NCBI GenBank assembly: GCA_964615935.1 | Contig: CAZTTG010000048.1 | Location: forward strand, 1 to 48,963 | Reading direction: 5' to 3' | DNA length: 48,963 nt | Source: CAZTTG01 sp964615935 | Lineage (GTDB): Bacteria > Planctomycetota > UBA1135 > GCA-002686595 | Part shown: positions 41,791 through 48,867 of the stretch, piece by piece | Layout: each line of letters begins with the position of its first letter | Position numbering within the stretch: the first letter of the stretch is position 1 | The notes under the pieces: model-generated | What the model was told of the DNA's origin: nothing | Seen by the model: only the letters and a program-made list of their open reading frames with translations | The model's database searches: none | Translations under genes and position numbers: made by a program

Positions 41791-42527
41791 CCGATCCCCC
41801 ACCCGGCCAGCAGCTCGTCGACCAGGGCGGGCATCGCCTCGGCGGCGCGGCCCTGCACGAAGCGGTCGCCCGGGTGGACGTTCTCCGGCTGGTCCAGGCT
41901 CTGCACGATGGTCTCCGCCCCCATCTGGCGCGCGAGGTGCAGGTAGCCCGCCGCCGGGTACACCAGGCCGCTGGTGCCGATCGCCAGGAAGTGGGTGCAG
42001 GCGAGCACGGCCTGCTCGATCTCCTCGAGGTGGTAGGGCATCTCGCCGAACCAGACGATGTCGGGACGCAGGCAGGGGTGGCCGCAGGCGGGGCAGGGCA
42101 GGAAGGTCTCGGGATCGAGGCTCTCGCGGTCGCGCCGGCGCTCGCCGCAGGCCTCGCAGCGCAGGACCGAGAGCTCGCCGTGCATGGGCAGCACCTGAGA
42201 GCCCGCGCGCTGGTGCAGGTCGTCCACGTTCTGGGTGACCAGGGTGAAGGAGCAGCCGGCGCCGTCGAGGGCCTCCGCGAGCTGGACCAGGGAGCGGTGG
42301 GCGGCGTTGGGCTCCACCCCGTCCAGGCTGGCGCGCCGCATCTGGTAGAAGCGCCACACCATCCTGGGGTCGCGGTCCCAGGCCTCGGGGGTCGCTACCT
42401 CCTCGACGCGGTGTCCCTCCCACAGGCCCCCGGCCCCCCGGAAGGTCGCCACCCCCGAGTCGGCCGAGATGCCCGCGCCCGTCAGGACGACCACGGCGAG
42501 CCTTCCTTCGCCTTCCGCTCGTGTCAT
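41787..42527 (-). CDS. cobB: sirtuin NAD-dependent protein deacylase
   Basis: 246 residues from the ATG at 42527. NAD-binding GAGISADSG (residues 17-25) and TQNVDDLHQRAGS (98-110) with catalytic His116 in PMHGEL; four zinc cysteines in RCEAC and PCPAC. Tyr61 and Arg64 in RFYQMRR fit the Y-x-x-R pocket of class III sirtuins, which prefer succinyl and malonyl lysine, so desuccinylation is likely besides deacetylation. IGTSGLVYPAAG completes the fold. The stop overlaps the sulfatase start, so both are probably cotranscribed, though no metabolic link is evident. It is divergent from the methyltransferase-kinase fusion with 62 nt between. Confidence 0.93.
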   Translation of the reverse strand: MTRAEGEGRLAVVVLTGAGISADSGVATFRGAGGLWEGHRVEEVATPEAWDRDPRMVWRFYQMRRASLDGVEPNAAHRSLVQLAEALDGAGCSFTLVTQNVDDLHQRAGSQVLPMHGELSVLRCEACGERRRDRESLDPETFLPCPACGHPCLRPDIVWFGEMPYHLEEIEQAVLACTHFLAIGTSGLVYPAAGYLHLARQMGAETIVQSLDQPENVHPGDRFVQGRAAEAMPALVDELLAGWGIG

Positions 42528-42589
42528 GGGCCCGATCCTAACACCGGCGCGGCCCACGCCGCATCGCTTCCGCCGGCCCAGGGGCTACC

Positions 42590-44527
42590 ATGCCCGCTCC
42601 CCTGGAGCGCCCCGTGATCCCCCGACCCCTAGAGAATCCCGCCCCGGCTCCTGTCACGGCTCCCGGCGGGGATCCCCCCTGGCCCGCGCTCCGGCGAGAG
42701 GGCCGCGCCAGCCGGCTGGGCTTCCCCGACCTGCGCGCCGATCCCGGTCGCGCGGCGTCTCCCGCTCCCCTCGCCCCGGGCGACGCCGGGGCCTTCCTGG
42801 CGGCCCGCGAGCGCGGGCTCCCCTTCCGTCCCGCCCTGGAGGAGCTCCTGCGCGCCCTCCCCGAGGACCGGCTCGACCGGCTCATCCAGATCCGCAAGGA
42901 GGGCCGCGGCGCCTGGTTCGCGGTGCTCGCCGGCAACGGCGGCCAGGCGCTGGTCCTGCGCAACTCGCTCTCGGGCTCGGTGGTTCCCCTGGCCTCGGTC
43001 GGATTCCGGATCACCCTCCTCGATCCCTCGCCCGAGCGGCTCAGCCTCGCCTGGGCCTCGGCCGAGGAGGGCTTCCCCGGCCGGACCCGCGGTCTGATAG
43101 GGGGCGACAGCCCCGAGCTGCCCTTCGAGGACGGCGCCTTCGACCTGGTGGTGCTCGAGGAGGGCCTGCCGATCGAGGGCGACTCGGGGAGGGGCGGTCC
43201 TCCGCTCGCCGAGCTCCGACGGGTGTGCGGGGGCGAGCTCTTTGCCGCGGTCGACAACCGCCTGGCCTACAAGCGCTCCAGCGGCCGCTATCGCGACTTT
43301 CGCGTTCCCTCCCCCCTGGCCTGGATGCGAGCGGTCGCGCGGCCGCCGCGCGCTGAGCGGACACTGCTCGGCTATCGGCGGGCCCTTCGCGGCGACGGCT
43401 TCGCGCCCGCCCGCGCCTTCGCCCTCTACCCCGACCGCCGCGACTTCGCCCAGATCGTCTCCCTGGAGGGCGGAGCCCCCGGCCACGCCCTGGGTCCGGC
43501 CGAGCGGCGCAACTGGCTCAAGATGGTCGGCCGGGCCCTGGGGTTCTTCCCGGTGCTGGCTCCCTCCTTCGGCCTGGTCTCGGCCCGCGAGGCGCTCGCC
43601 GGCCGGCCGATGTGGATCGAGCGCATCCTGGCGGGCCTGGCCGAGCGCCTGGGCCAGCCCGTCCCGCGCCTGGAGCACGTCATGGGCACCCGCGGCAACG
43701 CCTGCGTGGTGCACGCGCGCGCCGAGGAGCCGGGCGACGGCTGGACCCTGCACGTGCCCATGTGCGCCCGGCGCGCGAAGGGGCTCGCGCGGCACTTCGG
43801 CTTCCTCGAGCTCCTGCGCGATCGCCACCCGGAGGTGCCCGCGCCCGAGCCCCTGTTCCAGGGCGAGGTCGAGGGCGTGCAGATCACCTGCGAACGCCGC
43901 CTTCCGGGCTGCGCAGCCCACCACCTCGCGGGCGACGCGATCCTCGCCGACCGCGTCCTGGAGCAGGCCGCCGCCCACCTGGCCAGCCTGGTCGAGCGGC
44001 CCGCGGCCCCCTTCGGCCAGGCCGAGCTCGACGAGTACCTCGAGCCCCGCTTCGAGCTCCTGCTCGGCGCCGTTCGCGAGCCGGCCTCCCGCGCCGCCCT
44101 GGAGGGCATGCGCCTGCGCGCGCGCGAGGAGCTCCCCGGCCTGGCGATCCCGCTCGGCCTGAGCCACGGCGACCTGCGCGCCAAGCACGTGCAGGTCGAC
44201 GGGCGCGGCCGCGTCCTGGGCTACCTGGACTGGAACGCGGCCGCGCGCGAGGACCTCTCCTACTGGGACCTCCTGCGCCTCCTGGTGCACAACCGCAAGC
44301 AGTCCGCCCGCCAGGACGAGGGGGGGATCTGGCGGCGGCTCGCGCAGCGCGAGGGCCTGCGGGCCGGCGAGCTCGGCGCCCTGGAGCTCTACCGGCGCCG
44401 GACCGGCCTGGACCAGCGGGCCGCCCGGATCCTGGAGCACCTCTACCCGGTGTTCGTCGGCAGCGTGGCCGAGCGGGCTTGGGCCTACAGCCCCCCGGGC
44501 TGGTTCGGGCGGCAGTTCGGGCTTTGA
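42590..44527 (+). CDS. methyltransferase-like / phosphotransferase-like fusion protein
   Basis: 645 residues from ATG. The N-terminal third looks like a degenerate SAM-methyltransferase (LRNSLSGSVVPLASVGFR, ITLLDPSPERLSLA, DSPELPFEDGAFDLVVLEEG); its first glycine motif is weak (VLAGNGGQALVL), so SAM binding is uncertain. The C-terminal third is an aminoglycoside-phosphotransferase/choline-kinase-like kinase: GLSHGDLRAKHVQVDGRGR and GYLDWNAAAREDLSYWDLLR give the HGD catalytic and DW (DFG-equivalent) motifs, but the usual Asn after HGDxxxx is His. A middle part joins them (VMGTRGNACVVHARAEEPG). Such fusions are seen near glycan-biosynthesis genes; the partner glycosyltransferases are not visible here. 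Start choice is supported by the divergent neighbour. Substrate unknown. Confidence 0.75.
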   Translation: MPAPLERPVIPRPLENPAPAPVTAPGGDPPWPALRREGRASRLGFPDLRADPGRAASPAPLAPGDAGAFLAARERGLPFRPALEELLRALPEDRLDRLIQIRKEGRGAWFAVLAGNGGQALVLRNSLSGSVVPLASVGFRITLLDPSPERLSLAWASAEEGFPGRTRGLIGGDSPELPFEDGAFDLVVLEEGLPIEGDSGRGGPPLAELRRVCGGELFAAVDNRLAYKRSSGRYRDFRVPSPLAWMRAVARPPRAERTLLGYRRALRGDGFAPARAFALYPDRRDFAQIVSLEGGAPGHALGPAERRNWLKMVGRALGFFPVLAPSFGLVSAREALAGRPMWIERILAGLAERLGQPVPRLEHVMGTRGNACVVHARAEEPGDGWTLHVPMCARRAKGLARHFGFLELLRDRHPEVPAPEPLFQGEVEGVQITCERRLPGCAAHHLAGDAILADRVLEQAAAHLASLVERPAAPFGQAELDEYLEPRFELLLGAVREPASRAALEGMRLRAREELPGLAIPLGLSHGDLRAKHVQVDGRGRVLGYLDWNAAAREDLSYWDLLRLLVHNRKQSARQDEGGIWRRLAQREGLRAGELGALELYRRRTGLDQRAARILEHLYPVFVGSVAERAWAYSPPGWFGRQFGL

Positions 44528-44558
44528 CTCCTCAGGAGGCGGACCTGAAGATCCCCCC

Positions 44559-45539
44559 ATGTCCAGCGACCCCTCCTCCCACCGCCGCGTGTCAGAGCTC
44601 GCCTGCACCTGCCGCATCCTGGTGCCCGCCGAGCTGGACGGCGAGCGCCTCGACCGCGCCCTGGAGATCCTGGTGGAGGGGACCTCCCGCGCGCGCCTGC
44701 AGAAGATGGTGCGCCGCGGCTGCGTGCGGATCTCCGGGCGCGTGCGGGTGCGCTCGAACCTGCCCATCCGCCGGGGCGAGGTCCTGGAGCTGGCGCTGGA
44801 CGAGCCCGCCCGGGGGGACGCCGACCCGGCCGAGGAGCTGCGGGTGGTCTACGAGGACGCCGACCTGGCGGTGATCGACAAGCCCGCCGGGCTGATCTCC
44901 CACCCCAACGAGCGCTTTCCCGCGGGCACCGTGGCCGACCTGGCCGAGCAGCGATACGGCCCCCTGCCCACGGCCCTGGGCGAGCATCGGCCGGGCATCG
45001 TGCACCGTCTGGACCGCGAGACCAGCGGCCTGATGATCCTGGCGCGCACGCGCGAGGCCATGCTCGAGCTGCAGCGGCAGTTCATGGGCCGCCGGATCCA
45101 GAAGACCTACCTCAGCCTGGTGCACGGCGAGCCCCGGGCCGAGCGCTTCGAGGTCGACGAGTCCATCGGCCCCGACGGCGGCCACCCCGACCGCCAGCGC
45201 CTCTCCCCTCCCGGCCTGGGGCTGCGGGCCGTGACCAAGGTGGAGGTGCTCGAGGCCTTCGACGGCTTCGCCTACCTCGCCTGCCGTCCCAAGACCGGCC
45301 GGCGCCACCAGCTCCGGGTGCACCTCGCCTCGCGGGGGCTTCCCATGGTGACCGACCGCCTCTACCAGCCCGCCTGGGTGCGGATCCCCGACGGCGCGCC
45401 CATGCCCATCCGCCAGGCCCTCCACGCCCACGGCCTGGAGCTCGAGCACCCCACCGAGCGCCGGCCGCTCTCCTTCGAGTCACCCCTGCCGGCGGACCTC
45501 TCGATGCTGCTCGAGTGGCTCCGCCGGAACAGGAGCTGA
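44559..45539 (+). CDS. RluA/RluD family pseudouridine synthase
   Basis: 326 residues from ATG. An S4 RNA-binding domain comes first (ERLDRALEILVEGTSRARLQ, KMVRRGCVRISGRVRVRSNL), then the catalytic domain VVYEDADLAVIDKPAGLISH and HRLDRETSGLMILARTREA with the catalytic Asp152. RPKTGRRHQLRVHLASRGLP and ALHAHGLELEHP are the usual later motifs. It isomerises uridines in rRNA or tRNA; RluD-type activity on 23S rRNA is most probable but not certain. It begins 31 nt after the fusion-protein stop, so the two may share a transcript. It is convergent to the small secreted protein. Confidence 0.93.
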   Translation: MSSDPSSHRRVSELACTCRILVPAELDGERLDRALEILVEGTSRARLQKMVRRGCVRISGRVRVRSNLPIRRGEVLELALDEPARGDADPAEELRVVYEDADLAVIDKPAGLISHPNERFPAGTVADLAEQRYGPLPTALGEHRPGIVHRLDRETSGLMILARTREAMLELQRQFMGRRIQKTYLSLVHGEPRAERFEVDESIGPDGGHPDRQRLSPPGLGLRAVTKVEVLEAFDGFAYLACRPKTGRRHQLRVHLASRGLPMVTDRLYQPAWVRIPDGAPMPIRQALHAHGLELEHPTERRPLSFESPLPADLSMLLEWLRRNRS

Positions 45540-45552
45540 GGGCCGGGGGCCG

Positions 45553-46083
45553 TCAGGGCGTGTAGCTCACCGTGTAGGCGTTGGTCAGGTTGGCCTTCTT
45601 CCCGCAGGGGCTCTGCGGAGGCCCGGAGTCCCGCGACCAGATCTGGTAGTGCCAGGTCTGGCCCGCCTCGATGACGGTGCCGTGCTCGGCGTAGGTGGCG
45701 ATGATGCCCGTGAAGGTCACCGCCCCCAGGTGCCCACTGTTCAGGTGGGTCCGGAAGCGCCGGATGTCGCCGCCGATGCACAGCAGGCCGTCGTAGAAGG
45801 AAAGTACACGCTGATCGCTGCCCATGACCAGGAGGGTGACCGAGGTCGTGGGGAGCTGGGTGGCGTGGAAGGCGATGTCGTCCGCCGCCACGCTGGTGGT
45901 TCCGCTCCCGGTCAGCAGGGCACCCTGACCGGTGGAGTTGACGCAGCCGGCGTTGGGATCGTCGTTGCCGCACGGGCAGCCGACGCCGAAGCAGTAGGGC
46001 GTTCCCGGCTCGCTGCTGCGAACGGCAGTCGCTGCCGCGAGGAGGAACACGAGGGTGAGGACAGCGAGACCGATGCGGATCAT
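45553..46083 (-). CDS. small secreted beta-rich protein, planctomycete type
   Basis: 176 residues from the ATG at 46083, preceded by GGAG at 8 nt. Signal peptide MIRIGLAVLTLVFLLAAATA. Mature part: YCFGVGCPCGNDDPNAGCVN, TGQGALLTGSGTTSVAADDI, LPTTSVTLLVMGSDQ, LLCIGGDIRRFRTH, then WHYQIWSRDSGPPQS and NLTNAYTVSY. This layout, cysteine/glycine-rich start and a single Ig-like or sandwich fold, matches a domain that also occurs at the ends of larger secreted proteins in high-GC planctomycetes; the relic at 19.0-19.4 kb belongs to the same kind. No enzyme motif. Function unknown, probably an envelope or extracellular protein. Its upstream region has a 20-bp tandem duplication and a MITE-like element. 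Confidence 0.82.
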   Translation of the reverse strand: MIRIGLAVLTLVFLLAAATAVRSSEPGTPYCFGVGCPCGNDDPNAGCVNSTGQGALLTGSGTTSVAADDIAFHATQLPTTSVTLLVMGSDQRVLSFYDGLLCIGGDIRRFRTHLNSGHLGAVTFTGIIATYAEHGTVIEAGQTWHYQIWSRDSGPPQSPCGKKANLTNAYTVSYTP

Positions 46084-46107
46084 GGTGGGATCTCCAGACA
46101 GACGGTG

Positions 46108-46147
46108 TGGACTGCCGCCCTGGGACATGGATTGCCGCCTTGGGACG
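46108..46147. repeat. imperfect 20-bp tandem duplication
   Basis: TGGACTGCCGCCCTGGGACA (46108-46127) is followed at once by TGGATTGCCGCCTTGGGACG (46128-46147), three differences in twenty. It lies 25-64 bp upstream of the secreted-protein start, inside its likely promoter/leader. Confidence 0.65.
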
Positions 46148-46162
46148 AGGACGGGCCGCCAA

Positions 46163-46369
46163 TGCAGGGCTCCTGACACATGCGCCCCGATTCATGCAAC
46201 CATCCGCTCATGGCTCAGCAGGGAAACGGCGTGTCGGGCTCGCTCCCTGGTCGGTGTCGATCGCGGCCCCCGTCAAAGCGTTGCATACCTTATGACGCAC
46301 CCCCTCATCGTGAATGAACGGCATTCGGCCAATGCCGCCACTCCACGCACCTATGTCAGGAGCCCTGCA
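46163..46369. mobile_element. MITE-like element with 16-bp terminal inverted repeats
   Basis: TGCAGGGCTCCTGACA (46163-46178) and its exact inverted complement TGTCAGGAGCCCTGCA (46354-46369) bound a 207-bp non-coding segment. The interior is less GC-rich than the genome and includes a 7-bp hairpin (CGGCATT-CGGCC-AATGCCG, 46318-46336). No transposase or convincing target-site duplication is seen. The rest of the 419-nt gap to the RND fragment holds nothing else I can support. Confidence 0.5.
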
Positions 46370-46502
46370 ATGTGACCCTATCACGGTGCGGCGAGCTGGC
46401 AACTCGCACGGGCTGGCCCCATCCCGCTCGTCTCATCCCGGGACACGACGACCCGGCTCACGCCCCTGGGACGCGTCCGACCCCCGGCGGCGCGACTCGG
46501 GA

Positions 46503-46760
46503 TCAGCCCGGCGGGGTCGACGCGTCGGAGTGCAGCTCCCTCCCCCGCGCCATCTGGCGCAGGGCCCACTCCGGCCGCCGCACCAGCACAACGAGGTCCT
46601 CCAGCGCGGCGTAGGCGCAGGGCACCAGCACCAGGATCAGGCCGGTGGCCATCACCAGCCCGAAGAACAGGCTGATGGCCATCGGCTGCAGGAAGCGCGC
46701 CTGGCCCTCCGCGAAGAAGGTCAGGGGGGAGAGCCCCAGCATGGTGGTGATCGAGGTCAG
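46503..46760 (-). pseudogene. C-terminal end of an RND efflux transporter, 5' truncated
   Basis: The minus strand encodes LTSITTMLGLSPLTFFAEGQ, then ARFLQPMAISLFFGLVMATG and LILVLVPCAYAALEDL, the last two membrane helices of an AcrB/HAE-type inner-membrane transporter, ending in a charged tail and TGA at 46503. Similarity begins exactly at LTSITT; the codons before it (upstream of 46760) encode nothing alike, and no other part of the ~1000-residue protein is present. Composition left of this point matches the genome; right of it GC falls. The break is therefore either an insertion/deletion in the cell or a chimeric join in the assembly; the adapter sequence at the contig end makes the latter more likely. 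Confidence 0.75.
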
Positions 46761-46836
46761 GTGGCTACGCCGGAACGAGCCGTGAGCACGCCCTGCGGCG
46801 GTTCGCGTCGTTGGATTCCGCGGCGAAAACTCGGGG

Positions 46837-47736
46837 CTACTCGTAGTTGTCCGGGTCCGAGAAGCCCATCGCGACCCACAGCTCCTCATCCACGATGTAG
46901 TACGTGTCCAGCGTGCCGTTCCGGTCCGTATCACATATCACTGGGAACTCGTAGCCGCGCTTCATGAATCCCTGTGCTTCCTGCCCGGTCCCGAAGACAT
47001 AGATGTGACCGTGCTCGACGTGCGTATCCGCCCTGAGCCCGAAGAGCGAGTCGCTGCCCAGAGCCGGAACGGACAGCACGCCCGGGGGCGGGGAAGTGGA
47101 ACAACTCGCGATCAGGCTGGCGAAGCCGTCGCTCATTCGAACCGCGTACAGGTCCCTGCTGTCCCAGAACCTGACCATAAGGGAATCCTCCTGAACTCCG
47201 CGAAGGCGCTCCATCTGGACGACGGTGTCCAGGCCCAGGTTCTGGGCGTTGTACACGACGCTCACCGCCGTACGCTCTCCTGCCTGGATGCTGTACCCGG
47301 GCTCGCCTTGCCCGCCACCGGGCTCGGGAATGGGAGGTGTCGTTTCGGTGAGAGGCGGGGCGAACTCCCAGTGCTCGATCACCGTCTCGCCCGTTCGACG
47401 CTTCCCCGCGACACAGATCGAGTTTGGGTGGAAGACTGCGACATGGGTGGGCCAGTAACTGACGTCGAACGTCTGGACATCGGTGACGAGTATCTCCTCC
47501 GCTTCATCGGGGAACCAGCGCCATTGGAGGGACACCTTCTTCCTGTCCGTGTAGATTCGGACGTTTGTCGATGTCGTCTCGGAGGTCTTCATCACCGCGA
47601 GCCCCGCCCACCATAGCTCACGAGGCGGGATGGACGAAGACTGGTGAACCCCCGAGGGCACGGCCTTCGCAAGGGCCACGAACGCCAGGAGAACGCACAC
47701 GCACGAGGTCAGCCAGTACATCGGTTTCGGATTCAT
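46837..47736 (-). CDS. secreted protein of unknown function
   Basis: 299 residues from the ATG at 47736, chosen because it begins a signal peptide (MNPKPMYWLTSCVCVLLAFV) and lies 2 nt after the metalloprotease stop. Mature protein is beta-rich: KKVSLQWRWFPDEAEEILVT, HVAVFHPNSICVAGKRRTGE, a Pro/Gly linker (PPIPEPGGGQGEP), LGLDTVVQMERLRG, DRNGTLDTYYIVDEE near the C-terminus. The Asp-x-Asn-x-Thr-x-Asp stretch looks like a calcium-binding loop, and the order of strands suggests a beta-propeller or sandwich. No family is recognised. GC is clearly lower than in the main contig. It is tightly coupled to the preceding protease gene and could be its partner or target. It lies in the doubtful right end of the contig. 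Confidence 0.65.
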   Translation of the reverse strand: MNPKPMYWLTSCVCVLLAFVALAKAVPSGVHQSSSIPPRELWWAGLAVMKTSETTSTNVRIYTDRKKVSLQWRWFPDEAEEILVTDVQTFDVSYWPTHVAVFHPNSICVAGKRRTGETVIEHWEFAPPLTETTPPIPEPGGGQGEPGYSIQAGERTAVSVVYNAQNLGLDTVVQMERLRGVQEDSLMVRFWDSRDLYAVRMSDGFASLIASCSTSPPPGVLSVPALGSDSLFGLRADTHVEHGHIYVFGTGQEAQGFMKRGYEFPVICDTDRNGTLDTYYIVDEELWVAMGFSDPDNYE

Positions 47737-47738
47737 GG

Positions 47739-48461
47739 TCAGTCTCCGGCACATCCACAGGTCGGCTCGAAGTTGGGAGGATTGCATACGAGGGGAGGAT
47801 GAACGGGGGTGCCGCCCAGCAGGAGGCAGCCCTCGACCGCCAGCTCGAACTGGGTCCTGGCATGCCGATATGCATAGCATGTGACCAGTTGCTCTTCTTC
47901 GGTCAGACAGGACAGAAAACAGAGCGTGTTCACCTCCCGTGCCCAGGCGTCTGCGTGCATGCAGGGGCTCGCAGGGTCCTGCCCCTGGAACTCAACATGT
48001 TCAGCCATGTGCCTAATGTGAGTCATCTCGTGTACGATGGTCGCGGCGATCTCAGCAGCGGTCCTCCCGTCGATTTCTAGCCCGAGAGTGGAGGGGTCGG
48101 AAGCCCCCAGTGCCGGTTTACCAGCCTCGGAGTTGTCGATCTCTACGACATCGATAGCACCCACGGCCATGCCGGCTTCCAGTGTGTTGGCCACCTGCTG
48201 CTCGTCGGCTCCGCCTTGCTTCAGGAGGTCCATGGCTTCTTCGAACTTCCCCTGCTTGTTCGGGTCCGACTCCATTGGCTTGACCTTGAGGCCGCCCAGG
48301 GACCCGTTACCTTCCCCTGGACCAGGCCATCCGTACGTGCCTCCTCCGGGAGGAGGCCAATCCAAGCCCATTGCTGGTACCGCCATCGCCGGTACAGCGA
48401 ACCAGAACAGGGCGGGCAGTACGACGGCGAGCGCCCTGCGCGCGAGCGTGTTCGATGTCAT
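47739..48461 (-). CDS. secreted HExxH metalloprotease-like protein
   Basis: 240 residues from the ATG at 48461; longer in-frame sequence runs into the poly-G artefact and is rejected. Signal peptide MTSNTLARRALAVVLPALFW with cleavage near PAMAVPA. A Pro/Gly-rich stretch precedes a helical region (KFEEAMDLLKQGGADEQQVA) and the zinc motif His144-Glu-Met-Thr-His148 in IVHEMTHIRHMAEH. Glu176 in DAWAREVN is a possible third ligand of the gluzincin type. Several cysteines (CMHADAW, LCFLSCLTEE, CGCAGD) suggest disulfides. Substrate unknown. Two bases separate its stop from the next start. Codon and base composition differ from the main contig, so origin in the same genome is uncertain. Confidence 0.65.
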   Translation of the reverse strand: MTSNTLARRALAVVLPALFWFAVPAMAVPAMGLDWPPPGGGTYGWPGPGEGNGSLGGLKVKPMESDPNKQGKFEEAMDLLKQGGADEQQVANTLEAGMAVGAIDVVEIDNSEAGKPALGASDPSTLGLEIDGRTAAEIAATIVHEMTHIRHMAEHVEFQGQDPASPCMHADAWAREVNTLCFLSCLTEEEQLVTCYAYRHARTQFELAVEGCLLLGGTPVHPPLVCNPPNFEPTCGCAGD

Positions 48462-48550
48462 GGTTGACCTCGGTTGGGAAGCTGGGGAGGACGACCAGCC
48501 GCTCGAGACGGCTCCACCGGAAGCTGGTGACCGCGAGGAACCGTACCGGG

Positions 48551-48590
48551 GTGGGGGGGGGGGGGGGGGGAGGGGCCGGGGGGGCCACCC
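48551..48590. other. poly-G run, probable false join
   Basis: An 18-base G run (48553-48570) with further G-rich sequence to about 48584. Two-colour Illumina chemistry calls G when signal is lost, and such runs let unrelated reads be joined. The sequences on either side have no common gene, so I treat this as an assembly junction. Confidence 0.75.
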
Positions 48591-48600
48591 CGCCGGATGG

Positions 48601-48867
48601 CAGTGGAAAGTGGAATCCAAGCGGCGAGATACCTGACTCCGCAACCATTACTCCGGGATGAGCGCTACGTGGATAGAACGAGGAGGGGAAGTGGGTGGAA
48701 TGCACGGTTGGGGCGTCCAGGGCCTCCTGAATGTTCATCCCGAATTCCACGTAGTTCAGGAAGAATTGCAGCGTCCACTGGTCCTGGCAGTCGCCGCCGG
48801 GCGTGCCAAAAGCGAGGTACGGCTCGCTGTCTCTGGTAACCAGTGACGGGGTCAGAGTAGCGCGTGG
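48601..48867 (-). CDS. gamma-glutamyltransferase fragment (partial at both ends)
   Basis: On the minus strand the reading is TLTPSLVTRDSEPYLAFGTP, then GGDCQDQWTLQFFLNYVEFG, MNIQEALDAPTVHSTHFPSS and FYPRSAHPGVMVAES. This is the small-subunit region of gamma-glutamyltransferase-like N-terminal-nucleophile hydrolases (FGTPGGD...Q...N...FGM-x-QEA-x-DAP). Only about 85 residues are present; the catalytic threonine lies outside. The fragment runs straight into adapter sequence on its right and poly-G on its left, so it represents one sequencing read insert, possibly from another organism in the sample. Confidence 0.75.
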
